38,680 bases of DNA from Acholeplasmatales bacterium. Lineage in GTDB: Bacteria > Bacillota_I > Bacilli_A > Acholeplasmatales > Anaeroplasmataceae. This document shows positions 1-6,766 of the stretch, one piece after another. The DNA lies in contig CAAGAX010000042.1 of the NCBI GenBank assembly GCA_900767915.1, positions 1 to 38,680 of the forward strand, read 5' to 3'. The position numbers were made by a program, and so were the translations under genes. The notes under the pieces were generated by a model, which made no database searches, was not told where the DNA came from, and was given only the letters and a program-made list of their open reading frames with translations. The number at the start of each line of letters is the position of its first letter. Within the stretch, counting starts at the first letter, position 1.

Positions 1-2
1 GG

Positions 3-53
3 ATTAAGGCTCATAAAATTAAAGTATTAAACAGCGGAATTAAAATAGCTTAA
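3..53 (+). pseudogene. C-terminal end of a TnpB-like protein (partial, enters from the left edge)
   Basis: Frame 3 is open from the window edge to a TAA at 51-53 and encodes 16 residues ending LNSGIKIA. Short Gly/Ile-rich tails like this are common at the end of IS200/IS605-family TnpB proteins (RNA-guided nucleases carried by these transposons). The call rests mainly on what follows: a structured non-coding stretch ending in a right-end type hairpin, as expected 3' of tnpB. None of the catalytic part is in the window, so whether the gene is intact cannot be judged. Confidence 0.45.
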
Positions 54-260
54 CAATTTAATAATAAGGGTGATTGACTGTACCTCCTTGCTGAAAAGCA
101 AAAATTTACCGCTAATGTGGTCGTTTGACCGCTTGGTAATAAAAGTCCTGATTCAAATAGATTAACACTTGTAACTCCAAAGCCTGAGAATGGTGTACGA
201 TTACAAGCTACACTTGGCAATCAGAACCCCACAGGCTTGCCTGTGGGAGCAGTCAGATAT
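54..260 (+). ncRNA. Probable omega-RNA / right end of an IS200/IS605-type element
   Basis: There is no ORF here, but many short perfect stems fit a folded RNA. They are TTGCT-GAAA-AGCAA (88-101, a GNRA-type tetraloop); TTACC/GGTAA (106-110 with 135-139) enclosing GGTC-GTTT-GACC (119-130); CTTGTAA/TTACAAG (168-174 with 201-207); and CCCACAGG-CTTG-CCTGTGGG (228-247). The last stem, followed by AGCAGTCA, looks like the right-end hairpin of IS200/IS605 elements. In TnpB systems the omega-RNA overlaps this end and its guide lies just beyond it. The 5' boundary and exact end (about 255-263) are not resolved. Confidence 0.5.
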
Positions 261-263
261 TCA

Positions 264-353
264 TGCATTAAATCTTTTTGATAAAGAAGAAATAGAATAA
301 CCTTCTTCATGTAACTTACATATTTCTAATTTGTCTTTTAATTTTAATAACAT
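264..353 (-). pseudogene. Truncated IS3-family transposase OrfA (helix-turn-helix N-terminus)
   Basis: Reading the minus strand from the ATG at 353-351 gives 30 residues: a Lys-rich start, then EICKLHEEGYSISSLSKRFN. This is the helix-turn-helix pattern that opens IS3/IS150-group OrfA proteins. The frame then meets TGA (263-261) where the sequence turns into the right end of the tnpB element. The gene was probably cut by insertion of that element. The continuation would lie left of the window if it survives. Confidence 0.6.
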
Positions 354-359
354 AATGAA

Positions 360-410
360 AACCCCTTAAGCCTTTCTAGTATTTCATCTACTAGTCCAAC
401 TTAAGGGGTT
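360..410 (-). repeat. Two-tier hairpin at the IS3 terminus
   Basis: AACCCCTTAAG at 360-370 pairs perfectly with CTTAAGGGGTT at 400-410. Inside it CTAGTA (376-381) pairs with TACTAG (389-394). Its outer arm is part of the terminal repeat at 394-412. It lies directly upstream of the orfA start codon, so on the minus strand it could limit readthrough into the transposase gene. Confidence 0.7.
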
Positions 411-504
411 CACCTTATTTTAAACGGTTCTTTTTATTCTATTTTTAATATCATATATTTTAATAATATATATAATTATGCATATTCTTAATTAGGTGAT
501 ACTT

Positions 505-1590
505 ATGCAAACAAAATTTAAAATTGTTCATGATTCAACGATTGGTGATGCTAAAGAAAAATATTTAGATAATATAAAAAATGAACTATATAATAAAGAA
601 TTTATTGAATCTAATTTATTAATTGAAAGAAGCTATTATCAATATCTTTTTTTTGATGGTTTAATTCAAAATTTAAGATTCTATTATTCTAGCAAGGAAA
701 AAGAACCAGGAATTAATTCAACTATAGATGTATCAAATATTATGTCTTCACCATTAGCAATTATAAATGGAATAAATAAAAATACGAAGTTAATACAAAT
801 TAATGATAATATTGAAGCCTTTAATAATAATGAATATAATAACTTTAAATCTCTTTATATTAAAAGATTAGAGGATATTGCTTATCAAGAAGCATTTAAA
901 AAAATAAAGGAAAAGAAGAATAATTATAATAATATTGATATTGAACCCATTAATGAATTTACTAGACTTGATGAAAAAATAGTATATGAGGAAATATATC
1001 TTTTTAGATATAAATATAATAAAGAATCATATTTATCTATCTATTCTACCTTGCATAAAAAGTTTTATGAGTTTAATTTTCCTAATTCTAAGCTTTATTA
1101 TGATTATTTATCATTTCATAAAAAGCCTATTAGATGTATTCCGGAAAAATATTATAGCTTATATTATAAAAAGGGATTTTCAATATATCTAAAGGTTTTA
1201 AATATATTAAAATATACAGAAGAAAGAGATTTGTTTAATAAAATAAGATTAGGATTAGATAAAAATTCTAATATGTATAATGATTATGTAAATATTTTAA
1301 TTTTTTATTTTAAAAATGTAGGAGCATTATGGTATTATGATATTAATGATGATGACATTAATACAAAAATCATGAATTCATTTTTGACACTAAAATATAA
1401 TAAAGATGCAGGAGTATTTTTGTTTGAATGCTGCAAGCTCGAGCTATTAGAAAAAAATGATATTAATACTAGAATAAAATTCTTAGAAATAAGCTATCAT
1501 TTAAAATCAGATATCAGTAAAAAATATTTATATGAGCATTATTCAAAATACGCTTTTTTTAATGAACGAAAAATGGTAAAATATATGTAA
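505..1590 (+). CDS. Uncharacterised protein, 361 aa
   Basis: I do not recognise the family. The upstream GTG at 496 lies inside the ribosome site AGGTGAT (494-500), so the ATG at 505, four bases after it, is the better start. The protein is rich in Asn, Lys, Tyr and Ile, has no signal peptide or clear membrane segment, and looks soluble and mostly helical. Its C-terminal third (about residues 230-355) has short helical blocks with repeated Leu and Tyr, loosely like a helical-repeat fold. That is an impression, not a match. It stands alone: mobile-element debris lies upstream and the pgk operon has its own promoter downstream. A possible -10 (TATAAT, 471-476) lies just upstream without a convincing -35. 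Confidence 0.7.
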   Translation: MQTKFKIVHDSTIGDAKEKYLDNIKNELYNKEFIESNLLIERSYYQYLFFDGLIQNLRFYYSSKEKEPGINSTIDVSNIMSSPLAIINGINKNTKLIQINDNIEAFNNNEYNNFKSLYIKRLEDIAYQEAFKKIKEKKNNYNNIDIEPINEFTRLDEKIVYEEIYLFRYKYNKESYLSIYSTLHKKFYEFNFPNSKLYYDYLSFHKKPIRCIPEKYYSLYYKKGFSIYLKVLNILKYTEERDLFNKIRLGLDKNSNMYNDYVNILIFYFKNVGALWYYDINDDDINTKIMNSFLTLKYNKDAGVFLFECCKLELLEKNDINTRIKFLEISYHLKSDISKKYLYEHYSKYAFFNERKMVKYM

Positions 1591-1641
1591 TCTTTCAGTT
1601 AGGCCTATTGATTGCCAAAAAAACGTTATGAAACCGCTTCA

Positions 1642-1653
1642 GCAAACGTTTGC
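1642..1653. promoter_or_regulatory. LacI/CcpA-type operator (cre-like) before pgk
   Basis: GCAAACGTTTGC is a perfect 12-base palindrome with the central CG typical of LacI-family operators. With its flanks (AGCAAACGTTTGCA) it matches 11 of 14 positions of the cre pattern TGWAANCGNTNWCA. It ends about 12 bases upstream of the -35 of the pgk promoter, so a bound regulator would sit beside RNA polymerase, which fits activation as well as repression. A CcpA-type gene lies 3.9 kb downstream. Confidence 0.6.
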
Positions 1654-1665
1654 AAAGCAAAATTC

Positions 1666-1695
1666 TTGTATATATAGTTTTTTTTGTGATATAAT
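1666..1695 (+). promoter_or_regulatory. Promoter of the pgk operon
   Basis: TTGTAT (1666-1671) and TATAAT (1690-1695) are separated by 18 bases. Transcription would start near 1702, about 40 bases before the pgk start codon, which is preceded by a good ribosome site (GGAGG at 1723-1727). Confidence 0.65.
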
Positions 1696-1741
1696 AGCAT
1701 TGAAGAAAAATAGCTATTTTAATGGAGGTTAATATAATAAT

Positions 1742-2956
1742 ATGGCTAAGAAAATTGTTTCAGATTTAAATGTTCAAGGAAAGAGAGTTTTAATCCGTGT
1801 TGATTTTAACGTTCCTATGAAGAATGGTGTAATTACTGATGATACTCGTATTCGTGCTGCTTTACCAACAATCGAGTATGTAATTAACCATGGTGGAAAG
1901 GCAATTGTATTCTCTCATTTAGGACGTGTTAAGGAAGCTAGTGATATCGAAAAGAATGATATTACTCCTGTTGCAAAGCGTCTTGAGGAATTAATCAAGA
2001 AGCCTGTTAAGTTTGTAAATGCAACAAGAGGTGCAGAGCTTGAGAATGCTAGTAAGGCATTAAAAGAAGGCGAAATCCTTATGTTCGCAAATACAAGAAA
2101 TGAAGACTTCGATGTTGCTTTAAACAAAGAGGTTAAGAGGGAATCTAAGAATGATCCAGAGCTTGGTAAGTATTGGGCTTCATTAGGTGATGTATTTGTT
2201 AATGATGCATTTGGTACTGCTCACCGTGCTGCAGCTTCTAATGTTGGTATTGCTGCAAACGTTAGTGAAACAGCTGCTGGTTTCTTATTAGAGAAGGAAA
2301 TCAAATTCATCGGTGGTGCTGTTGATGAACCAAAAAGACCTTATGTTGCAATTTTAGGTGGTTCTAAGGTTTCTGATAAGATTGGTGTAATTGAAGCATT
2401 AATCCAAAAGGCTGATAAGATTTTAGTTGGTGGAGCTATGATGTTCACATTCTTAAAGGCAGAAGGGTATAATATTGGAGCTTCTCGTTGTGAAGAGGAT
2501 AAGCTAGATTTAGCTAAGGATTTATTATCAAAGGCTAATGGTAAGATTATATTACCAGTTGATGCAGTTGTTAATAAGGCATTTGAGGATACAGTTGGAG
2601 TAACTAAGGCTGTTGATGCATTTGATAATGATGATATGGGATTAGATATTGGTTCTAAGACATTAGAATTATTTGCTAAAGAATTAGCTGGTGCTAAGAC
2701 TGTTGTATGGAATGGACCTATGGGTGTATTCGAAATGAAGAATTATGCTGCTGGTACAATTGGTGTATGCGAATTATTAGCTAAGCTTACAAAGGAAGGC
2801 GCTGCTACTATCATTGGTGGTGGTGATAGTGCTGCTGCAGCTGAGCAATTAGGTTATGCATCAAAGGTTAGTCATATTTCAACTGGTGGTGGAGCTTCTT
2901 TAGAGTATCTAGAAGGTAAAACTTTACCAGGTATTGCTTGCGTTAACGATAAGTAA
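1742..2956 (+). CDS. pgk: Phosphoglycerate kinase
   Basis: Cytoplasmic glycolytic enzyme that transfers phosphate from 1,3-bisphosphoglycerate to ADP. The 404-residue length is normal. Visible family signatures are the N-terminal RVDFNVP (about residues 19-25) and FSHLGR (57-62), the YVAILGGSKVSDKIGV block that opens the nucleotide-binding half, the WNGPMGVFE segment, and the C-terminal GGGDSAAAA and STGGGASLEYLEGK motifs. It is first in an operon with an HPr-like gene (51-base gap) and tpiA. Codon choice is more uniform than in the neighbouring hypothetical genes, as expected for a highly expressed gene. Regulation is probably by the palindrome upstream of its promoter. Confidence 0.98.
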   Translation: MAKKIVSDLNVQGKRVLIRVDFNVPMKNGVITDDTRIRAALPTIEYVINHGGKAIVFSHLGRVKEASDIEKNDITPVAKRLEELIKKPVKFVNATRGAELENASKALKEGEILMFANTRNEDFDVALNKEVKRESKNDPELGKYWASLGDVFVNDAFGTAHRAAASNVGIAANVSETAAGFLLEKEIKFIGGAVDEPKRPYVAILGGSKVSDKIGVIEALIQKADKILVGGAMMFTFLKAEGYNIGASRCEEDKLDLAKDLLSKANGKIILPVDAVVNKAFEDTVGVTKAVDAFDNDDMGLDIGSKTLELFAKELAGAKTVVWNGPMGVFEMKNYAAGTIGVCELLAKLTKEGAATIIGGGDSAAAAEQLGYASKVSHISTGGGASLEYLEGKTLPGIACVNDK

Positions 2957-3007
2957 TATTTTATAAAGCAGTTAGCAGTAGTATAAGTTTAGATTGGAGA
3001 AATAAAA

Positions 3008-3259
3008 ATGGAAAAGCAAATTGTTGTAAAAAGCACTGTAGGTTTACATGCTGCTCTTGCTGCGAAAATTGTTCAAGCAGCATCACAATATTCTGTAGAT
3101 ATTAATTTACATTATAAAAATAAAACTATAGATGTAAAATCTATTCTTGGTTTAATGTCTTTGGCAATCCCTAGTGGCGAGAATGTCATAATTGAAGCTA
3201 ATGGAGATCAAGCTGAGGCTGCTATTGCTGATATTGCATCTATTTTAGAAAAAAAATAA
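3008..3259 (+). CDS. HPr-like phosphocarrier protein with altered active-site neighbours
   Basis: 83 residues, the usual HPr length and fold pattern. HPr relays phosphate in sugar phosphotransferase systems through His15 and, when phosphorylated on Ser46, acts as co-regulator of CcpA. Here the His is kept (H14, in VGLHAALAAK) but the following Arg-Pro of the usual HARPA motif is replaced by Ala-Leu. Arg17 is important for phosphotransfer and for CcpA contact in studied HPr/Crh proteins. The Ser46 region (VKSILGLMSLAIPSG, S45 here) is well kept. It lies between pgk and tpiA in one operon with its own ribosome site (GGAGA). It could be a Crh-like regulatory homologue rather than the working PTS carrier. 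Confidence 0.9.
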   Translation: MEKQIVVKSTVGLHAALAAKIVQAASQYSVDINLHYKNKTIDVKSILGLMSLAIPSGENVIIEANGDQAEAAIADIASILEKK

Positions 3260-3277
3260 TTGAAAGAGGAATTAAAT

Positions 3278-4024
3278 ATGAGAAAACCAATGCTTGCGGG
3301 TAATTGGAAGATGAATAAGACTAGAGATGAAGCAATTCAATTTGTTCTAGCCGTTGAAGGAAAATTACCAGAAACAGTTGATTGTGTAGTTTGTGCTCCA
3401 GCAATTATTCTTCGCGATATAGTTAAGAGAAAGACAACTTTACAAGTTGGTGCTCAAAATATGAATCAACATGATAGTGGAGCTTACACTGGTGAAATTT
3501 CTCCAGTAATGCTTCGTGATACTGAGGTTGAATATGTTATTCTTGGACATAGTGAAAGAAGAGCATATTACAATGAAACTAATGAAACAGTTAATGAAAA
3601 GATTAAAAAGGCATTAGAATTTGAGCTTAAGCCAATTGTTTGCGTTGGTGAAGTTCTTGAGGAAAGAGAAAATGGGTCAACTAATGCAGTTTTAAAGGAA
3701 CAAGTTGAAAAAGGCTTTGCTGATGTAAAAATTACTGATCCTGCAAATGTTATTGTAGCTTATGAGCCAGTTTGGGCTATTGGTACAGGAAAGAGTGCTA
3801 CTTCTGAAATGGCTGAGGATGCTTGTAAATATATTCGTTCAGTATTAGCTGGTTTATATGGTGAGGATGTTGCTAATAGAATTAGAATTCTATATGGTGG
3901 ATCTGTTAATACTAAAAATGTAAATGAGCTTATGTCAATGCCAGATATTGATGGTGGCTTAGTAGGCGGAGCTTCTTTAAAAGCTGATAGCTTTGTTGAG
4001 CTTTGTACTGCATGTGCAAAATAA
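3278..4024 (+). CDS. tpiA: Triosephosphate isomerase
   Basis: Interconverts dihydroxyacetone phosphate and glyceraldehyde-3-phosphate. 248 residues, normal size. The start is the ATG at 3278, after AAAGAGG, because the protein then begins MRKPMLAGNWKMNK as in the family; an in-frame TTG at 3260 is not needed. Catalytic landmarks are Asn-Lys in GNWKMNK, the His of ILGHSERR, the Glu of AYEPVWAIGTGKSA (including the flexible loop) and the phosphate-binding LYGGSVN and GGLVGGASL segments. It is the last gene of the pgk operon, 18 bases after the HPr-like gene, and is followed by a strong terminator. Confidence 0.98.
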   Translation: MRKPMLAGNWKMNKTRDEAIQFVLAVEGKLPETVDCVVCAPAIILRDIVKRKTTLQVGAQNMNQHDSGAYTGEISPVMLRDTEVEYVILGHSERRAYYNETNETVNEKIKKALEFELKPIVCVGEVLEERENGSTNAVLKEQVEKGFADVKITDPANVIVAYEPVWAIGTGKSATSEMAEDACKYIRSVLAGLYGEDVANRIRILYGGSVNTKNVNELMSMPDIDGGLVGGASLKADSFVELCTACAK

Positions 4025-4034
4025 ATTCATAATC

Positions 4035-4068
4035 AAAGAGCTGAATTATATTTTCAGCTCTTTTTTTT
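4035..4068 (+). terminator. Terminator of the pgk-HPr-tpiA operon
   Basis: AAAGAGCTGAA (4035-4045) pairs perfectly with TTCAGCTCTTT (4053-4063), followed by an unbroken T run to 4068. Confidence 0.9.
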
Positions 4069-4213
4069 GGTATGCCGTTTATGACACTAATCTTACTGGT
4101 GAAGGATAGAATCAAATTATTAATTTTATATAAGCATTATAATAGTAATAATATGTAATTTTATATTGGAATTTATAATTACTAATAGGCATATGCTTAT
4201 TTAGGTGATTATG

Positions 4214-5422
4214 ATGGTATATTATTTAATCGGGATAAAGGGTAGTGGAATGAGCGCACTCGCAAAGCTTTTAATTAGCGAAGGTCATATTGTAAAGGGA
4301 GTAGATGATTTAAATCATTATTTTACAGAAAAAGGTTTATTTGTAAGTATAGAAAACTTTTATAATATGAAGCTTAAAGCCTCTTATTTTTACATTATTG
4401 GAAATGCCTTTAAGAATCATAAGGTTGTAGCGTATATAACGAAAATGGGATATTATTATAAAAAATATCCTGAATTTTTAAATATTCACTATAAAAATTA
4501 TAAATGGATTTGTGTTAGTGGTACTCACGGTAAAACCTTAACAACAAAGCTAATTTCTTCCTTAATTCCATCTAAATATTTAATTGGTGATGGAAGTGGT
4601 GGAGGTAAGGGCAATATTTTTGTTATAGAGGCTTGCGAATACATGGAGAATTTTTTAAATTATTCCCCTGATATTTTAATTATTTTAAATATTGATTATG
4701 ATCATCCTGATTTTTATAAGAATAAAATAGAATATTTTAATGCCTTTAATAAGCTTTCTTTTAAATCAAAGCTTGTTATCGCAAATGGTGATGATGAGTA
4801 TGCCAGAAGGCTAACCTCAAATAATATCATTTATTTTGGAATTAGTGATTATAATGATTATCTATTTGATTATTGCAAAGGCTATACTATTATTGATAAT
4901 TATGCTTTTAAATTTCCACTTGAGGGAAAGCATTACGCATATGATTTAGTATCAAGCTATATAGTTATGAAGAAAATGGGAATATCAAGCCAACGGCTAA
5001 TTGATGTATTGAAGTCATTTAAAATGCCTAAAAGAAGATTTGAAATAAAGAAAATTAGAAATTGTATAGTTATTGCTGATTATGCTCATCATCCTACAGA
5101 GCTTAAAGCTTTATATTCAACGATAAAAGAAAAATATCCTAAATTAAGTAATTGTATTATTTTTGAACCTCATACAATTTCTAGAACTAATAGCTTTTTA
5201 GATGATTTTAAAGCCTCATTATCATTATTTGATATGTGTTATTTATTGCCAATTTTTACATCAATTAGAGAAAATAGAAATATTAATCTAGAAAATAAGC
5301 TTTATCATTTTTTAGATTTTCCTTTAATAAATATCAACAATATAAATACCATTATAGATAAATATGATATTTTACTATTAGTCGGTGCAGGTGATATTTA
5401 TAATGTTTTTTCAAAACTATAA
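4214..5422 (+). CDS. murC: UDP-N-acetylmuramate--L-alanine ligase (MurC), short form
   Basis: ATP-dependent ligase that adds the first amino acid of the peptidoglycan stem peptide in the cytoplasm. At 402 residues it is shorter than the usual 430-460. Motifs in order: the Rossmann start YLIGIKGSGMSALA, the ATP loop GTHGKT (103-108), EACEY, DYDHPD, the C-terminal ADYAHHPTE and FEPHTISRT. The in-frame GTG at 4205 overlaps the ribosome site AGGTGAT (4203-4209). Of two adjacent ATGs, 4214 gives the same four-base spacing as the gene at 505. Mpl is a possible alternative, but the presence of all ligase motifs and the small size favour MurC. It indicates that the organism builds a cell wall. Confidence 0.88.
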   Translation: MVYYLIGIKGSGMSALAKLLISEGHIVKGVDDLNHYFTEKGLFVSIENFYNMKLKASYFYIIGNAFKNHKVVAYITKMGYYYKKYPEFLNIHYKNYKWICVSGTHGKTLTTKLISSLIPSKYLIGDGSGGGKGNIFVIEACEYMENFLNYSPDILIILNIDYDHPDFYKNKIEYFNAFNKLSFKSKLVIANGDDEYARRLTSNNIIYFGISDYNDYLFDYCKGYTIIDNYAFKFPLEGKHYAYDLVSSYIVMKKMGISSQRLIDVLKSFKMPKRRFEIKKIRNCIVIADYAHHPTELKALYSTIKEKYPKLSNCIIFEPHTISRTNSFLDDFKASLSLFDMCYLLPIFTSIRENRNINLENKLYHFLDFPLININNINTIIDKYDILLLVGAGDIYNVFSKL

Positions 5423-5474
5423 TTTTCGAAATATTAGTTAATTTTTTTCTATTTTTTTATAATGTTTTTGAGTA

Positions 5475-5488
5475 TAAAATCGTTTTCA
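5475..5488. promoter_or_regulatory. cre-like site upstream of ccpA
   Basis: TAAAATCGTTTTCA matches 13 of 14 positions of the cre pattern TGWAANCGNTNWCA. It lies about 20 bases upstream of the -35 hexamer of the promoter at 5507-5535. A second AAAATCGTT occurs at 5500-5508, overlapping that -35. Autoregulation of the CcpA-type gene is the natural reading. Confidence 0.5.
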
Positions 5489-5506
5489 TTTTTTTTATGA
5501 AAATCG

Positions 5507-5535
5507 TTGAAAAGATTTTTACACTATGATATAAT
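5507..5535 (+). promoter_or_regulatory. Promoter of the CcpA-type regulator gene
   Basis: TTGAAA (5507-5512), a 17-base spacer and TATAAT (5530-5535). A ribosome site GAGGTGAT stands seven bases before the ATG at 5563. Confidence 0.75.
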
Positions 5536-5562
5536 CAAGTAAAATATGCGAGGTGATTTATA

Positions 5563-6555
5563 ATGGCAAATACAACCATTTATGATGTTGCGGGTGCAGC
5601 TAGGGTTTCACTTGCAACTGTTAGTAGAGTTATGAATAATCCTGAAAAGGTTAATCCTGAGACTCGAGATCGTGTTTTAAAGGTAATAAAAGAATTAGGG
5701 TATCGTCCTAATGCTATTGCTAGAGGCTTAGCAAGTAGAAAAACTACTACGATTGGAATTATTATGGCTGATATTTCACGTGCATCTGTTTCTCAATTAT
5801 TGACTGGTATTGTTGATATAGCCAAAAGCTATGATTATGCTGTTAAAATTTTTACAATCAATGAGCATGATGATATTCGCGAGTCAATGCGTGTTATAAT
5901 TGCTGAACAGGTTGATGGAATTTTATTTTTAAATGATGAGCTTGATCGTGAGCAAATGGATTTAGTTATAGGTCAAATTCAGGATGCTCAAATTCCAGTA
6001 GTTTTATGTAACGTGTTCTATGATGAAACAAATATCCCTTCTGTAAGTATTGATTATGAAAAGGCTACTTATGAAATAACAAAGCAGCTTTTAGAAGAAG
6101 GAAGAAAGAATATTTATCTTGTTTCTACAGTAAGAAGATATTCTGTTAACAACCATAAGCTTATTGGTTATTCTAATGCTATGAAGGAAGCTGGCTTAGA
6201 GCCTATGGTATTCCGTACTAGTGGTGATGTTTCTATTAATAAATTTCATTTTGAAGAATTTTTAAATCAACACAAGATTGATGGAGTAATTGCAGTACGT
6301 GATAGTATCGCAGTTAGCTTTATTAATTGTGCTATCAAGAAGGGACTTAGAATTCCTGAGGATGTAGCAGTAGTTGGCTTACAAAATACAAAATATGCAG
6401 TTTTATCACGTCCAACCTTGACATGTGTTGATACTCCGGTGTATGATATAGGTGCTGTTTCTATGCGTTTATTAACAAAGTATATGAAGCATGAAGAGGT
6501 AACTGATTCAAGGGTATTACTACCTTATCGAATTGTAGCAAGAGAATCTAAATAG
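5563..6555 (+). CDS. ccpA: LacI-family regulator, probably catabolite control protein A
   Basis: 330 residues, typical for CcpA. The N-terminal helix-turn-helix begins TIYDVAGAARVSLATVSRVM, followed by the hinge-helix motif RPNAIARGLASRKTTTIG. The rest is a periplasmic-binding-protein-like sensor domain. The C-terminal YDIGAVSMRLLTKYM is very close to what I know of Bacillus CcpA and is less usual in sugar-specific LacI regulators. In Firmicutes, CcpA bound to Ser-phosphorylated HPr or Crh controls carbon-use genes through cre sites. An HPr-like gene and two cre-like sites lie within 4 kb. It has its own promoter. A sugar-specific LacI regulator remains possible, but no sugar operon adjoins it. 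Confidence 0.82.
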   Translation: MANTTIYDVAGAARVSLATVSRVMNNPEKVNPETRDRVLKVIKELGYRPNAIARGLASRKTTTIGIIMADISRASVSQLLTGIVDIAKSYDYAVKIFTINEHDDIRESMRVIIAEQVDGILFLNDELDREQMDLVIGQIQDAQIPVVLCNVFYDETNIPSVSIDYEKATYEITKQLLEEGRKNIYLVSTVRRYSVNNHKLIGYSNAMKEAGLEPMVFRTSGDVSINKFHFEEFLNQHKIDGVIAVRDSIAVSFINCAIKKGLRIPEDVAVVGLQNTKYAVLSRPTLTCVDTPVYDIGAVSMRLLTKYMKHEEVTDSRVLLPYRIVARESK

Positions 6556-6740
6556 CTCTGTGAAGAGGCTTTAGTAGAAAATATTGTTTTTTTAAAAGAG
6601 AATCTATGGCTGGTGAAAATAGATAAAATAATATTTTTGAATTACATCCTTTGAGAGTTTTTTTTAAGTGTCATATCTTTATTGATATGAAATTAAGGTG
6701 GTACCGCGGTTTATTCGTCCTTAGCTTAGCTAGGGACTTT
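6556..6740 (+). promoter_or_regulatory. Tyrosine-specific T-box leader of tyrS
   Basis: The T-box sequence AAGGTGGTACCGCG is at 6695-6708, directly followed by the terminator stem. Upstream, AAAATATT and AATATTTT arms form a Stem I. The probable specifier is TAC (Tyr) at 6643-6645, followed by a purine, in AATTACATCC. A GGTG element (6612-6615) lies in the apical part. Uncharged tRNA-Tyr pairing with the specifier and the T-box bulge would favour the antiterminator and allow tyrS expression. The leader begins directly after the ccpA stop codon, so its promoter must lie inside the ccpA coding region, or tyrS is read from the ccpA transcript. Confidence 0.92.
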
Positions 6741-6745
6741 TTTTA
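6717..6745 (+). terminator. T-box attenuator terminator
   Basis: GTCCTTAGC (6717-6725) and GCTAGGGAC (6729-6737) pair with a single G-T wobble, followed by TTTTTTTA. This is the conditional terminator of the tyrS leader. Confidence 0.88.
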
Positions 6746-6766
6746 TTTTTAAGGAGGAAATTATTT

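Larger units (their letters stand above)
261..412 (-). mobile_element. Terminal fragment of an IS3 (IS150-group-like) element
   Basis: This stretch contains the orfA start described at 264-353 and ends at 412 in a sequence which, read outside-in on the minus strand, begins TGAACCCCTTAAGTTGGAC. That matches the general form of IS150-group terminal inverted repeats (TG, a run of C, then AAGTTGGAC). The fragment is one end of an element whose remainder was displaced to the left by the tnpB element insertion. Confidence 0.55.

Noticed and set aside
1..260. 6S RNA, tmRNA or RNase P RNA
   Set aside because: None of their diagnostic core sequences is present, and the right-end hairpin after a TnpB-like tail explains the stretch better.
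496..504. GTG start for the first protein, and similar early starts at 3260, 4205, 8025, 9581, 11762 and 16167
   Set aside because: Each lies in or before the ribosome site, or adds residues absent from the family. The ATG placed a normal distance downstream fits better in every case.
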